Assembly: GCA_036725345.1 (NCBI GenBank)
Contig: DAIMEJ010000007.1
Location: 1 to 64,000 of the forward strand
Origin: JAPLJU01 sp036725345
GTDB lineage: Bacteria > Desulfobacterota > Syntrophia > Syntrophales > UBA2192
Reading direction: 5' to 3'
DNA length: 64,000 nt
Shown here: one piece after another, positions 1-9,371 of the stretch
Layout of the letters: the number at the start of each line of letters is the position of its first letter
Position numbering within the stretch: position 1 is the stretch's first letter
The notes under the pieces: generated by a model
Told to the model about the DNA's origin: nothing
Seen by the model: the letters and a program-made list of their open reading frames with translations, nothing else
Databases searched by the model: none
Position numbers and translations under genes: made by a program

Positions 1-120
1 AACGCCAAAAGAAGCCTTTAATGCCGAGTGTTGCACTTAATGGTTGAATGCAGGTTAGGTATTACCTTATTTTTTGTCTTATTCCTCCGACCCGAAACCC
101 TGGACCCGAGACCCGATTTT

Positions 121-2193
121 CTATTTCTCCGTCACGATCTTCGAGAAGTCGGCCACGCGGTAGAAGAGTCTTGCGATAGCCTCGAGGAGTGAAAGCCGGT
201 TGATACGGACCTTTTCGTCTTTCGCCATGACGAGCACGCCCTCGAAGAAGCTGTCCACCGGCTTCCGGAATTGCACCAGATGCGCCAGGGCCTCGCGGTA
301 TTCGCCTTTCTCCAAAAAGTCCTCTATTTTCGCCTCCAGCCCCATCCAGGCTTCGTAAAGATCGCGCTCGACATCGGTCTCGAAGAGAGTAGGATCCACC
401 GATCCGCCTTTGAAGCCCTTCAGGATGTTCACCACCCGCTTGAAGGCGATGGCGAGGGGCTGGAAATCGGGATGACCCTTGATGTCTTCGACGGCCCCGA
501 TCTTCACCATGGCTTTTCCAATGTCGGAAATACCCACTGCCAGGACGGCGTCGACCACGTCATAGGGATGCCCCTGTGAAATGAGCTGGTTTTCCAGCCG
601 GCCCCGGAAGAAGTCGAGAACATCCTTCTTTGTCTCCGCAGGCGATCGCCTGAGTTTATCCCCCAGTATGGCCATGCTCCGGTCGATCAGGTCGGGGAGA
701 TCCAGTCGGTATTTTTTGTGCAGGATGATGTTCAGGATGCCCAGGGCCTGGCGCCGCAGCCCGTAAGGGTCGGCCGTCCCCGTGGGCATCTGGTTCGCCC
801 CGAAGAATCCCACGATGGAGTCGATTTTGTCGGCGATGCTCACGATGGCGCCCTCGTCCGTCTCCGGCAGCTCCCCCCCCGCCTGCGTCGGGAGGTAGTG
901 CTCATAAATGGCCTTTGCCACGACGGGGTTCTCCCCCTGGATGAGGGCGTATTCGCGCCCCATGATGCCCTGGAGTTCGGGGAATTCGTAGATCATCTGC
1001 GTCTCGATGTCCGCCTTGGCGAGACAGGCCGTGCGGTCCACGGTGTCCTTCAGGCCCGGGTTGATTCGTTTTGTGATGTAGGCCGCCAGTTCCCTGAACC
1101 GCATGACCTTGTCATAGGAGGTCCCCAGCATGGAGTGAAAGACGACCTTTCGGAGTTTTTCGAAGTGCTGATTGAGCGGGATCTTCTGGTCGGCCTCGAA
1201 GAAGAACTTGGCGTCGGCGAGCCTCGCCCGGATGACCTTTTCGTTCCCCCGGGCCACCACCGAAGGGTCGCGCGCGATGGTGTTGTTGATTGTGACGAAG
1301 TGGGAAAGGAGCTTCCCGGCCCCGTCGATGACGGGGAAGTAGCGCTGGTGATCCATCATGGTCGCCGTGAGGACGTCCTTCGGGAGCTTTAGATAGTCTT
1401 CCTCGAAATTGCCGACGACAGCGGATGGGTATTCAACGAGGAAAGTCACCTCCTCGAGGAGCTCATCGTCGCGAAGAATCCTTCCCCCCAAACCGGCTGC
1501 AGCCTGCTCGGCCTCTTCGAGGATGATCTTTCTTCGTTCCTCGGGGTCGACGATGACAAAGGCCTTCCGGGTTTTCGCCAGGTAGTCTTTGATGCTTCTC
1601 ACCTTGAAGGGGCGGGGGTGCATGAAACGGTGACCGCGGGTCCGGTCGCCGCTTGTGATGTTCTCAACCCTGAAAGGAACGACCTCGCCTCCGAAAAGGG
1701 CCACGATCCAGTGGATGGGCCTGACGAAGCGTATGTCGAGGTTCATCCAGCGCATGGACTTGGGAAAGGGGATGGAGGTGATGAACCGGGTGAAGAGGGC
1801 CGGCAGGAGGTCCTTCGTCTCACCGCCCTTCGTTTTCTTTCTGGCCAGGAGGTATTCCCCTTTTTCCGTGGTGACGGTCTTGAGTTCCGCGATGTCCAGT
1901 CCCTGCCCTCTGGCAAACCCCAGGGCGGCGGGGGTAGGGTTCCCTTTGTCGTCGAAGGCCGCCTTTTTAGCCGGCCCGATTTTTTCAATGACTTGGTCTT
2001 CCTGCCTTGAAGCCACGTTATGGACAAAGAGGACAAGTCTTCTCGGCGTGGCCAGGGTTTTTATCTCACCGTGACCGATCCGGAGACCGGCGAATTCCTT
2101 CCGGATGATCTCCTCCATGTCCTTGAGGGTCCTGGGCAGAAACTCTGCGGGGATCTCCTCCGTTCCAATTTCGAAAAGCAATTCCTTAGACAT
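121..2193 (-). CDS. glyS: Glycyl-tRNA synthetase beta subunit
   Basis: Beta subunit of the alpha2-beta2 glycyl-tRNA synthetase. It carries tRNA-recognition functions, while the alpha subunit activates glycine. The 690 residues match the usual family length. The N terminus (LLFEIGTEEIPAEFL) and the block DHQRYFPV near residue 280 are typical of GlyS, and the C-terminal part resembles an anticodon-binding domain. The ATG at 2193 is preceded by AGGAG. It lies 134 bp downstream of glyQ on the same strand, so the two subunits are probably co-transcribed. The intervening DNA is low-complexity (TGAGTT- and TGAGTGG-like repeats). Confidence 0.97.
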   Translation of the reverse strand: MSKELLFEIGTEEIPAEFLPRTLKDMEEIIRKEFAGLRIGHGEIKTLATPRRLVLFVHNVASRQEDQVIEKIGPAKKAAFDDKGNPTPAALGFARGQGLDIAELKTVTTEKGEYLLARKKTKGGETKDLLPALFTRFITSIPFPKSMRWMNLDIRFVRPIHWIVALFGGEVVPFRVENITSGDRTRGHRFMHPRPFKVRSIKDYLAKTRKAFVIVDPEERRKIILEEAEQAAAGLGGRILRDDELLEEVTFLVEYPSAVVGNFEEDYLKLPKDVLTATMMDHQRYFPVIDGAGKLLSHFVTINNTIARDPSVVARGNEKVIRARLADAKFFFEADQKIPLNQHFEKLRKVVFHSMLGTSYDKVMRFRELAAYITKRINPGLKDTVDRTACLAKADIETQMIYEFPELQGIMGREYALIQGENPVVAKAIYEHYLPTQAGGELPETDEGAIVSIADKIDSIVGFFGANQMPTGTADPYGLRRQALGILNIILHKKYRLDLPDLIDRSMAILGDKLRRSPAETKKDVLDFFRGRLENQLISQGHPYDVVDAVLAVGISDIGKAMVKIGAVEDIKGHPDFQPLAIAFKRVVNILKGFKGGSVDPTLFETDVERDLYEAWMGLEAKIEDFLEKGEYREALAHLVQFRKPVDSFFEGVLVMAKDEKVRINRLSLLEAIARLFYRVADFSKIVTEK

Positions 2194-2306
2194 GTAAAAA
2201 GGCTCCTGAATTATGAGTTATGAATTTTGAGTTTTGAATTATGGCACGAAGTGCCCGGCTTAAGGCTAATGGCGAACAACTAAAGGTTTCGGGCTCGCAG
2301 CCCGTT

Positions 2307-2327
2307 CTCACCACTCATCACTGATCA

Positions 2328-2330
<3 letters not shown>
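2307..2330. repeat. Intergenic TGAGTGG-like low-complexity repeat
   Basis: Short degenerate repeats of CACTCATCACT type lie between glyQ and glyS. The same low-complexity motif returns at 4099-4178, 6418-6446 and 61567-61600, always between genes on the same strand. Confidence 0.5.
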
Positions 2331-3209
<879 letters not shown>

Positions 3210-3306
3210 GTCTTCCTCCCGGTATAAAAAGCGCTGAAAATGGGTATTTCAGTCGGTTACACAGGCGGGACAAGTAGCATTATGACGGGGCCAAAGTCAA
3301 GGGAAA

Positions 3307-4080
3307 TCAAAGCACTGTTTTCCTCATATCATCAAGGACTTTGAGGGATTTTAGGGTCTTGCCGAGGAGGTGTTCGATGATGGTGCCGAGGACGGCGCGG
3401 CTCTCCCTGGCGGTCCTTTCGGAAACGACAAGCCTCGAGATCATCTGAAGATCCGTTTGCGATCCCGCAATGAGCGTCTTCAGAGTCCCCGGCGTGACGG
3501 AAAGCGCTGTCGTGGCGTTTTTGAGGCAGGTGCGGCAGCGGATCCCGCCCTCGGCCGGGATGAAGGCGGGCTCGCCGATTTCATCGAGATGTTTATTGCA
3601 GGCGAGACAATTCCGGATGTGGAGGTCGTAGCCGGTGAGCTTCAGAAGCCTCATCTCGAAAAATCTTTCGATGCCGGGCTGCAGGGCTTCGCGGTCCAGG
3701 ATCTCCAGGAAATCCTCGAGGAGACGAAAGAGTTCAGCGTTCCTCTTCCCTTCGACACTGAAGCCGTCGACGAGTTCTGCAAGATAGGTGGCGATGAGGG
3801 TCTTTTCGAGGTCTTCGCGGATGCCCGGGTGGTGGGAGACCACGTCGGCGCCTTCGATGAGGGAAAGCCCGCCGCGACCGCTCCTCGAGAAAAGGACATT
3901 GGAGAGCGAGAAGAGTTCCAGGGCGTTGGCGAACCTCCGTCTGCTTCGCCGCGCGCCCTTTGCAATCCCCTTGAGTTTCCCCAGATCGGCGGTGAAGAAA
4001 GTGACGATCCGGTCGGATTCCCCGTAGTCCAGGGTTCTGAGAACAACGGCCCTTGTTTTCTGAACGTTTCTTCCAATCAT
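3307..4080 (-). CDS. recO: DNA repair protein RecO
   Basis: RecO mediates loading of RecA onto SSB-coated DNA and strand annealing in the RecFOR pathway. The 257-residue protein has an N-terminal OB-fold (QKTRAVVLRTLDYGESDRIV) and a mid-protein zinc module formed by two CxxC pairs (CLAC and CRTC, about 25 residues apart). The start is set at the ATG at 4080 (MIGRNVQKTRA). The open frame extends to 4146, but that extra segment only translates the low-complexity intergenic repeat and has no family similarity. Confidence 0.93.
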   Translation of the reverse strand: MIGRNVQKTRAVVLRTLDYGESDRIVTFFTADLGKLKGIAKGARRSRRRFANALELFSLSNVLFSRSGRGGLSLIEGADVVSHHPGIREDLEKTLIATYLAELVDGFSVEGKRNAELFRLLEDFLEILDREALQPGIERFFEMRLLKLTGYDLHIRNCLACNKHLDEIGEPAFIPAEGGIRCRTCLKNATTALSVTPGTLKTLIAGSQTDLQMISRLVVSERTARESRAVLGTIIEHLLGKTLKSLKVLDDMRKTVL

Positions 4081-4098
4081 CGTTGCAGGGTAAAAGCT

Positions 4099-4178
4099 GG
4101 TGGTGAGTGGAGAGTGATGAGTGGTGAGGGTATAACTCACGACCAATCAAGAGAGCTCACAACCCACGACTCACAACT
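4099..4178. repeat. Intergenic TGAGTGG-like low-complexity repeat
   Basis: Several imperfect copies of GTGGTGAGTGG-like and CTCACAACCCACGACTCAC-like sequence lie between pyrC and recO. They resemble the repeats at 2307, 6418 and 61567. Confidence 0.5.
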
Positions 4179-5475
4179 GTTCTGTGTATTTAATGATACC
4201 GCCGACAATGGTGTGGGTCACCTTTCCCTTCAGCGGCCAGCCGCCGAAGGGGGAGTTTCGGCTTTTGGACCGGAACTTCCTGACGTCCACGGTCCAGACC
4301 TTCCCGGGATCGATGATGGCGATGTCGGCGTCGGCTCCCGGCTTGAGCGTCCCCTTGTTCAGCCGGAGGATCTTCGCCGGGTTGAGACTCATCCTTTCGA
4401 CGAGCTGCGGGATCGTCAGGACGCCCTCGTCGACCAGGCGGAGGCTCAGCCCGAGGGACGTCTCCAGGCCGATGATGCCGTTGGCGGCGTACTCGAACTC
4501 CACTTCCTTTTCGATGGGTGACTGGGGGGCGTGGTCCGTCGCGATGGCGTCGAGGGTCCCGTCGCCCAGGCCCTTTTTGATGGCGGCGACATCGGCGGTG
4601 CTCCGCAGCGGCGGGTTCATCTTGAGCCGCGTGTCGAACTCCGTGAGCGCCTCTTCCGACAGGCAGAAATAGTGGGGCGCCGTCTCGGCCGTGACACGCA
4701 CGCCCCGCCGCTTCGCGTCGCGGATAAGATCGACGGATCCCGCCGTGCTCACGTGGCAGATGTGGAGGGCCGCTTCGGTGTAAGCGGCAATCAGGATGTC
4801 CCGGGCGACCATGACCTCTTCGGATATGGAGGGGATGCCCGGGAGCCCCAGTTCCGTTGACGTGAGCCCCTCGTTCATGAGCCCGCCTGCGGACAGTGTG
4901 GCGTCCTCGCAGTGGGAGAGGATGGGCGTGCCGAAAGAGCCGGCGTATTCCAGCGCCCGGCGCATGAGCCCCCCGGTCATCACGGGCTTGCCGTCGTCGG
5001 AGAAGGCCACGGCTCCCGCCTCCACCAGGTCGCCGAATTCCGTCAGCCCCTTTCCCTCGGAGCCCTTGCTGATCGCCGCGACGGGGTAAACATTCACGAG
5101 GCCGCACTTCGCCGCCTGGCGGATGATGAACTCCGTGACGGAGCGGTTGTCGTTGATGGGGTCCGTGTTGGGCATACAGGCGATCGACGTGAACCCGCCG
5201 GCCAGTGCCGCCTGGCTTCCCGTCTCGATCGTCTCCTTGTACTCGTACCCCGGCTCCCGCAGGTGGGTGTGCATGTCGACAAGCCCCGGAAGGACGAGGA
5301 GATTGCGGGCGTCGATGACCTGCAGGGCGGGCGCTTTCCGGGAGGCCTTCGCGCCGCCGTCCGGAAGATCCTTTCCGATCTTCGATATCTTCCCGTTTTC
5401 CACCAGGATGTCCATCTTCGCGTCGAGGCCCTGCGAGGGGTCGACGACCCGTCCGCCTTTAATCAGAAGACTCAT
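4171..5475 (-). CDS. pyrC: Dihydroorotase
   Basis: Type I dihydroorotase, third step of de novo pyrimidine synthesis (carbamoyl aspartate to dihydroorotate), zinc-dependent and cytoplasmic. The metal-binding DMHTHLREPGYE block, the SHCED motif and the C-terminal ATDHAP motif with the catalytic Asp are all present in about 434 residues. The ATG at 5475 is preferred over an in-frame TTG three bases upstream because GGAGGT lies 5 nt before it. Its first base overlaps the pyrB stop codon, so translation is probably coupled. Confidence 0.96.
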   Translation of the reverse strand: MSLLIKGGRVVDPSQGLDAKMDILVENGKISKIGKDLPDGGAKASRKAPALQVIDARNLLVLPGLVDMHTHLREPGYEYKETIETGSQAALAGGFTSIACMPNTDPINDNRSVTEFIIRQAAKCGLVNVYPVAAISKGSEGKGLTEFGDLVEAGAVAFSDDGKPVMTGGLMRRALEYAGSFGTPILSHCEDATLSAGGLMNEGLTSTELGLPGIPSISEEVMVARDILIAAYTEAALHICHVSTAGSVDLIRDAKRRGVRVTAETAPHYFCLSEEALTEFDTRLKMNPPLRSTADVAAIKKGLGDGTLDAIATDHAPQSPIEKEVEFEYAANGIIGLETSLGLSLRLVDEGVLTIPQLVERMSLNPAKILRLNKGTLKPGADADIAIIDPGKVWTVDVRKFRSKSRNSPFGGWPLKGKVTHTIVGGIIKYTEQL

Positions 5476-6395
5476 CAATTACCTCCAGAGAGCAGATAGA
5501 GGAGCGCCATTCGCACGGCGACACCGTTTGTCACCTGGTCGAGGATCACCGAGTAAGGGCCGTCGGCCACGTCGGGGGAGATCTCGACCCCCCGGTTCAT
5601 GGGCCCCGGGTGCATGATGATGACGTCGTCCTTGGCGAAGGCCATGCGCTTCCGGTTCAGTCCGAAAAGGTTGGCGTATTCCCTGAGTGACGGGAAGACG
5701 CTCATGTCCTGCCTCTCCGTCTGGATCCGGAGCATCATGATGATGTCGGCGTTCCGAATGGCGTCATCCACGTGGTGATGCACCTCCACGCCGAGCCGGT
5801 CGATGAAGCGGGGCATCATGGTGCTGGGGCCCCCGACGGCCACCTGCGCCCCCATCTTCGTGAGGCCGTATATGTTGGAGCGGGCCACGCGGCTGTGGGC
5901 GATGTCCCCGATGATGGCGATCCGGAGGCCGGCGATTCTTTTTTTCTTCTCCCGGATCGTCATCATGTCGAGCAGGGCCTGGGTCGGGTGTTCGTGGGCC
6001 CCGTCGCCGGCGTTGATCACGCACTGGCGGACGACCCTCGATAGCATGTGCGGCGCGCCTGCGGCGCTGTGCCTGAGGACGATGATATCCGGGTTCATGG
6101 CCTCGAGGTTCTTCGCCGTGTCGATGAAGGTTTCGCCCTTGACGACGCTGCTCGTCGACGCTGCAATGTTGATCGTGTCGGCGCTCAGGCGCTTCGCGGC
6201 GATCTCGAAGGAGGTCCGGGTCCGGGTGCTCGGCTCGTAGAAGAGGTTCATGACGGTCACCCCCCTCAGGGTGGGGACCTTTTTGATCTCCCGGGTCGAT
6301 ACCTCGATGAAGGACTCCGCCGTGTCCAGCACGAGATTGATCTCCTCCACGCTGAGATCCCTGATGCCCAGAATGTCTTTCCTGGCTAATTTCAT
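5475..6395 (-). CDS. pyrB: Aspartate carbamoyltransferase catalytic subunit
   Basis: Catalyses carbamoyl phosphate plus aspartate to carbamoyl aspartate. The carbamoyl-phosphate motif FYEPSTRTRTSFE, the HPTQALLDMMTI block and the C-terminal MHPGPMNRGVEI are all present in 306 residues. The start is the ATG at 6395 (MKLARKDILGIRDL) with GGGAG upstream. The frame is open to 6455 but that stretch translates low-complexity repeat. It is the middle gene of pyrR-pyrB-pyrC. No regulatory subunit (pyrI) is visible, which fits control by PyrR instead. Confidence 0.97.
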   Translation of the reverse strand: MKLARKDILGIRDLSVEEINLVLDTAESFIEVSTREIKKVPTLRGVTVMNLFYEPSTRTRTSFEIAAKRLSADTINIAASTSSVVKGETFIDTAKNLEAMNPDIIVLRHSAAGAPHMLSRVVRQCVINAGDGAHEHPTQALLDMMTIREKKKRIAGLRIAIIGDIAHSRVARSNIYGLTKMGAQVAVGGPSTMMPRFIDRLGVEVHHHVDDAIRNADIIMMLRIQTERQDMSVFPSLREYANLFGLNRKRMAFAKDDVIIMHPGPMNRGVEISPDVADGPYSVILDQVTNGVAVRMALLYLLSGGN

Positions 6396-6417
6396 GAAGA
6401 ACTCCCCGATATAAAAA

Positions 6418-6446
6418 AGTGGTGAGTGGTGAGTGGTGAGTGGTGA
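6418..6446. repeat. Tandem TGAGTGG repeats between pyrR and pyrB
   Basis: Four near-perfect tandem copies of the 7-mer GTGGTGA on the plus strand lie in the pyrR-pyrB gap. This is the cleanest example of the intergenic repeat seen at several sites in the window. Confidence 0.7.
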
Positions 6447-6514
6447 TAAAAACAAATATAAAATTTTCTCTCATCACTCACAGATCTTTCCGACCCCTGC
6501 CTTATGCCCATGTT

Positions 6515-7054
6515 CTATGCGTTTTCGATGATGACCACCTCGTCCTTCAACTTGTCCGGGCTCACGCTCACATTCACCTCCTCCCACAGCGAGGAGGGGA
6601 GGTTTTTGCCGACGAAGTCTGCACGGATGGGGAGTTCCCGGTGGCCCCGGTCGATGAGAACGGCCAGCTGGATCAGCCTGGGCCGGCCGAAGTCGATCAG
6701 CGCGTCCATGGCCGCCCGGATGGTCCTTCCCGTGAAGAGGACGTCGTCCACGATGACGACCTTTTTATTGTCCAGGGAAAAGGGAATGTCCGTCTTTCCC
6801 ATCCTGGGTTTTTTCGACGATGTGAGCAGGTCGTCCCGGTACAGGGTAATGTCCAGTTTTCCCATGGGCACCTTCGTGTTCTCGATCCTGGATATCTTCT
6901 CGCAGATCCTCTCGGCGAGAACCACGCCGCCTTTCTGGATCCCGATGATCACAAGATCCTCGACACCCTTGTTCTTCTCGAGGATCTCGTAGGAGATTCG
7001 CGTGAGGGACCGGTCGATCCCGTCGGTATCCATGACCACTCTTTTCTTGCTCAT
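6515..7054 (-). CDS. pyrR: Bifunctional pyr operon regulator / uracil phosphoribosyltransferase PyrR
   Basis: PyrR binds UMP/UTP and the pyr mRNA leader to favour termination when pyrimidines are plentiful, and can have uracil phosphoribosyltransferase activity. The PRPP-binding loop VVIVDDVLFTGRTIRAAM and the N-terminal block with SLTRISYEILEKNKG identify it (179 residues). The start is the ATG at 7054 with GGGAG upstream; the frame opens nine codons further but without ribosome-site support. A matching RNA-binding hairpin and terminator lie upstream at 7127-7224. Confidence 0.96.
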   Translation of the reverse strand: MSKKRVVMDTDGIDRSLTRISYEILEKNKGVEDLVIIGIQKGGVVLAERICEKISRIENTKVPMGKLDITLYRDDLLTSSKKPRMGKTDIPFSLDNKKVVIVDDVLFTGRTIRAAMDALIDFGRPRLIQLAVLIDRGHRELPIRADFVGKNLPSSLWEEVNVSVSPDKLKDEVVIIENA

Positions 7055-7126
7055 TTCTGACTCCCCCTGGTGTATTTTCACGGTGCTGCCGGCCGGACCG
7101 GGTAAAGGGCGGGGCCCCTTTCAGTC

Positions 7127-7156
7127 AAAAAAAAGCCTTCCCGTCAACGGGAAGGC
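7127..7156 (-). terminator. Attenuator terminator of the pyr leader
   Basis: Read on the minus strand, a 9-bp GC-rich stem (CGGGAAGGC at 7148-7156 on the plus strand pairs with GCCTTCCCG at 7135-7143) with a 4-nt loop is followed by eight T. It sits 80 nt before the pyrR start, in the leader, so it is a transcription attenuator and not an end-of-operon terminator. Confidence 0.88.
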
Positions 7157-7198
7157 CTTCGTACACAGTCTCTTTTGATCCCCACATGGTCCATGACC

Positions 7199-7224
7199 GA
7201 TCCTTTTTCAATCTCACCGGATCA
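7199..7224 (-). promoter_or_regulatory. PyrR-binding element (anti-antiterminator)
   Basis: The minus-strand leader reads ATCCGGTGAGATTGAAAAAG followed by GAT. This closely resembles the PyrR recognition hairpin known from Bacillus pyr leaders (ATCC-AGAGAGGYT-...-GGAT): a stem ATCC/GGAT with the conserved GTGAGATTG purine bulge and loop. Its position just upstream of the attenuator, in front of pyrR itself, supports autogenous control of pyrR-pyrB-pyrC by UMP. Confidence 0.8.
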
Positions 7225-7248
7225 AATTAAAAGGTCGTTTGCGGATTC

Positions 7249-7275
7249 TCTATACCAATCGGATTCCCGAGTCAA
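7249..7275 (-). promoter_or_regulatory. Probable pyr operon promoter
   Basis: On the minus strand, TTGACT (complement of 7270-7275) and TATAGA (complement of 7249-7254) are separated by 15 bp, or by 17 bp if TAGAGA is the -10. It lies directly upstream of the PyrR-binding leader. Confidence 0.45.
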
Positions 7276-7336
7276 GGCCATATTTCAAAACGGGGAATTT
7301 CTTCGGCTTTTTCCCCCTCCCATGTCCAAAAGTTTA

Positions 7337-7364
7337 TTGACAAGGCGGGTGATTTGGCATAAAA
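7337..7364 (+). promoter_or_regulatory. Probable tol operon promoter
   Basis: A consensus TTGACA at 7337-7342 is followed after 15-16 bp by an ATAAAA-like -10 around 7358-7364. This is 32 bp before tolQ. It diverges from the pyr promoter. Confidence 0.5.
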
Positions 7365-7395
7365 GGGCCGCAGACTGAACCAACTGGAGGTAAGA

Positions 7396-8148
7396 ATGTC
7401 GGGATTTTTTGCGGTTACAGCCCTTGATTTCGGCGGGAATTACGGGGGGAGCCTTCTGGGCATGATCATCGATGCCGGCGGGATGGTGCAGTTCGTCCTG
7501 GCCCTGCTCCTCATCTTTTCCGTCGTTTCCTGGGCCATCATACTGATGAAGTACAGGGTGATACGGAAGACGAAGAAGGAGAACGAACAGTTCCTGGACC
7601 TTTACATGAAAAGCAGCAAGCTTTCGGATATTTTCCCCGAGTCGAGGAAATTCCGGTCTTCGACACTGGCGGAGGTCTTCCGGGCCGGTTACATCGAACT
7701 GGGGAAATTGAGCAAGTCCGGCCGCGCACCGGGCGGAACGGGCGATCTCGCCAACGGCGACATCCCGGCCGTCGAGCTGGTCGGGGTCGACAACGTGGAG
7801 CGGGCGCTCAACAGGGCATCGGGCCAGGAGGCCTCCAAGCTGGAGAGCGCCCTCGGGTTTCTGGCCACGACGGGCAGCGCCTGCCCTTTCATCGGCCTTT
7901 TCGGCACGGTGTGGGGGATCATGAACGCCTTCCGTGGCATAGGTTTCCGGGGTTCGGCCACCCTGGCCGTCGTCGCACCCGGCATCTCGGAAGCCCTCAT
8001 CGCCACGGCAGCGGGCCTGGCGGCAGCAATCCCCGCTGTTATTTTTTATAACTACTACCTGAGCCGCATCCGGTTCATCACCCAGGAGATGGACAACTTT
8101 TCCTCCGAGTTTCTAAACATCGTCGAGCGGCATTACATCCGGAAGTAG
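7396..8148 (+). CDS. tolQ: TolQ/ExbB-type proton channel protein
   Basis: Inner-membrane component of the Tol-Pal motor. With TolR it uses the proton motive force to energise TolA during outer-membrane invagination at division. The 250 residues include an N-terminal membrane segment (about 27-50) and two C-terminal ones (around 155-175 and 190-215), with the conserved IGLFGTVWGIMNAF stretch of the MotA/TolQ/ExbB family. GGAGG lies 7 nt before the ATG. First gene of tolQ-tolR-tolA-tolB-pal-cpoB. Confidence 0.95.
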   Translation: MSGFFAVTALDFGGNYGGSLLGMIIDAGGMVQFVLALLLIFSVVSWAIILMKYRVIRKTKKENEQFLDLYMKSSKLSDIFPESRKFRSSTLAEVFRAGYIELGKLSKSGRAPGGTGDLANGDIPAVELVGVDNVERALNRASGQEASKLESALGFLATTGSACPFIGLFGTVWGIMNAFRGIGFRGSATLAVVAPGISEALIATAAGLAAAIPAVIFYNYYLSRIRFITQEMDNFSSEFLNIVERHYIRK

Positions 8149-8155
8149 GGGGATC

Positions 8156-8581
8156 ATGCGTTACCGCCGAAGACCCAATCACATGGAAAACAAGCACGTC
8201 TCGGACATCAACGTGACCCCGCTCGTCGATGTCATCCTCGTGCTCCTCATCATCTTCATGGTCACGGCGCCCATGCTCCAGATGGGGATCGACGTGAACC
8301 TTCCCCGGGTCAAGGCGAGGAGCGTTCACGTCGGGGAGGAGAAGATCGTGCTGACCATCAACGGCAAGAAAGAACTCTACCTCAACGACCACAAGACCGC
8401 CATGGGCGATCTCAGCCCAAAGCTGGAGAGCATTTTCAAGAACCGCCTCGATAAAGAGGTCTACATGCGTGCCGACAAAGAGGTTCCATACGGGTTTGTT
8501 GTCCAGGTCATGGCCGAGGTCCGGAAGGCCGGCATTGACAAGCTGGGCATGATCACGGAACCGCCGCAGGGTACGAGATGA
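8156..8581 (+). CDS. tolR: TolR/ExbD-type protein
   Basis: Biopolymer transport protein of the ExbD/TolR family. It has a short cytoplasmic N terminus, one membrane segment (about residues 18-42, VTPLVDVILVLLIIFMVTAP) and a periplasmic domain. The Asp in PLVDV is the conserved proton-pathway residue of the family. At 141 residues it has normal length. It starts 7 nt after tolQ and its stop overlaps the next start (ATGA at 8578), so the motor genes are translationally coupled. Confidence 0.95.
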   Translation: MRYRRRPNHMENKHVSDINVTPLVDVILVLLIIFMVTAPMLQMGIDVNLPRVKARSVHVGEEKIVLTINGKKELYLNDHKTAMGDLSPKLESIFKNRLDKEVYMRADKEVPYGFVVQVMAEVRKAGIDKLGMITEPPQGTR

Positions 8582-9321
8582 TATCACTTGAATACGCCCC
8601 ACGTGATCTTCAGGGTGGCGTCAGCCTGAAATGGACAATCCTCTTTTCCGTCCTGCTCCATGTTGTCGCTCTGTCCGTCCTTTTCTTCTCCCCCTCCCTC
8701 CCGTCAAGACAGTGGACCTTCGGACCGGTCTATTCCGTCGATCTCGTCAGCCCCTCCGCCGTTATGTCGGAAAAAGCAGGATCGTCGCCGTCGAAGGACA
8801 TCTTGGCGAGGACCCTCCGGGAGAGCTTCAAGGAAGACACGATTGTGCTGAAGAAAACGGTCAGAACGACACCGCCTTCCCCCCTCCGGAAGCATTCCGA
8901 GGCCGAGAAGGAGGACAGAGGACGGGTCGACAAGGCCATCGACGACATCCGCAGACGGCTGGCCGCATCGGAGAAAAAAGGCGCAGCCGGTCCGGCGGGG
9001 CCCGCGGGACCCTCCGGGCAGGGCGAAACCAACACCAGGCTCATGTCCTACTACTCCTCGATCTGGTCCAGCATCAAGGGCCAGTGGGCGTTGCCTCAGA
9101 GTATTCTGAGTCAGAACCTTGAAGCCGTCATCGACGTGAAAATCGCGAGGTCCGGGACGCTTCTTTCGGCCCAGTACGAAAAGAAATCCGGTAACAGTTA
9201 TTTCGACGAATCGGCCATGCGGGCGGTTCGAAAAGCAAGCCCCTATCCCCCGCTGCCCGACTGGATCCGTGACGACAGTGTGGAACTCGGGATCCGTTTC
9301 CGGTCATCGGAACTGCGGTGA
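8578..9321 (+). CDS. tolA: TolA-like / TonB C-terminal domain protein
   Basis: Energy-transducing protein linking the TolQR motor to TolB-Pal. It has one N-terminal membrane anchor (TILFSVLLHVVALSVLFF, about residues 19-37), a charged linker (KHSEAEKEDRGR, then a Gly/Pro-rich GPAGPAGPSG) and a C-terminal TonB/TolA-type domain (WALPQSI ... AVIDVKIARSGTLLSAQ). At 247 residues it is shorter than enterobacterial TolA, as is common outside Gammaproteobacteria. It overlaps tolR by 4 nt. Identity as TolA rather than TonB rests mainly on the operon. Confidence 0.88.
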   Translation: MISLEYAPRDLQGGVSLKWTILFSVLLHVVALSVLFFSPSLPSRQWTFGPVYSVDLVSPSAVMSEKAGSSPSKDILARTLRESFKEDTIVLKKTVRTTPPSPLRKHSEAEKEDRGRVDKAIDDIRRRLAASEKKGAAGPAGPAGPSGQGETNTRLMSYYSSIWSSIKGQWALPQSILSQNLEAVIDVKIARSGTLLSAQYEKKSGNSYFDESAMRAVRKASPYPPLPDWIRDDSVELGIRFRSSELR

Positions 9322-9371
9322 GGGCGGCGGAATTCATCCGGGCCCCTTTATCCCGTAAACTATAAGAAGGA

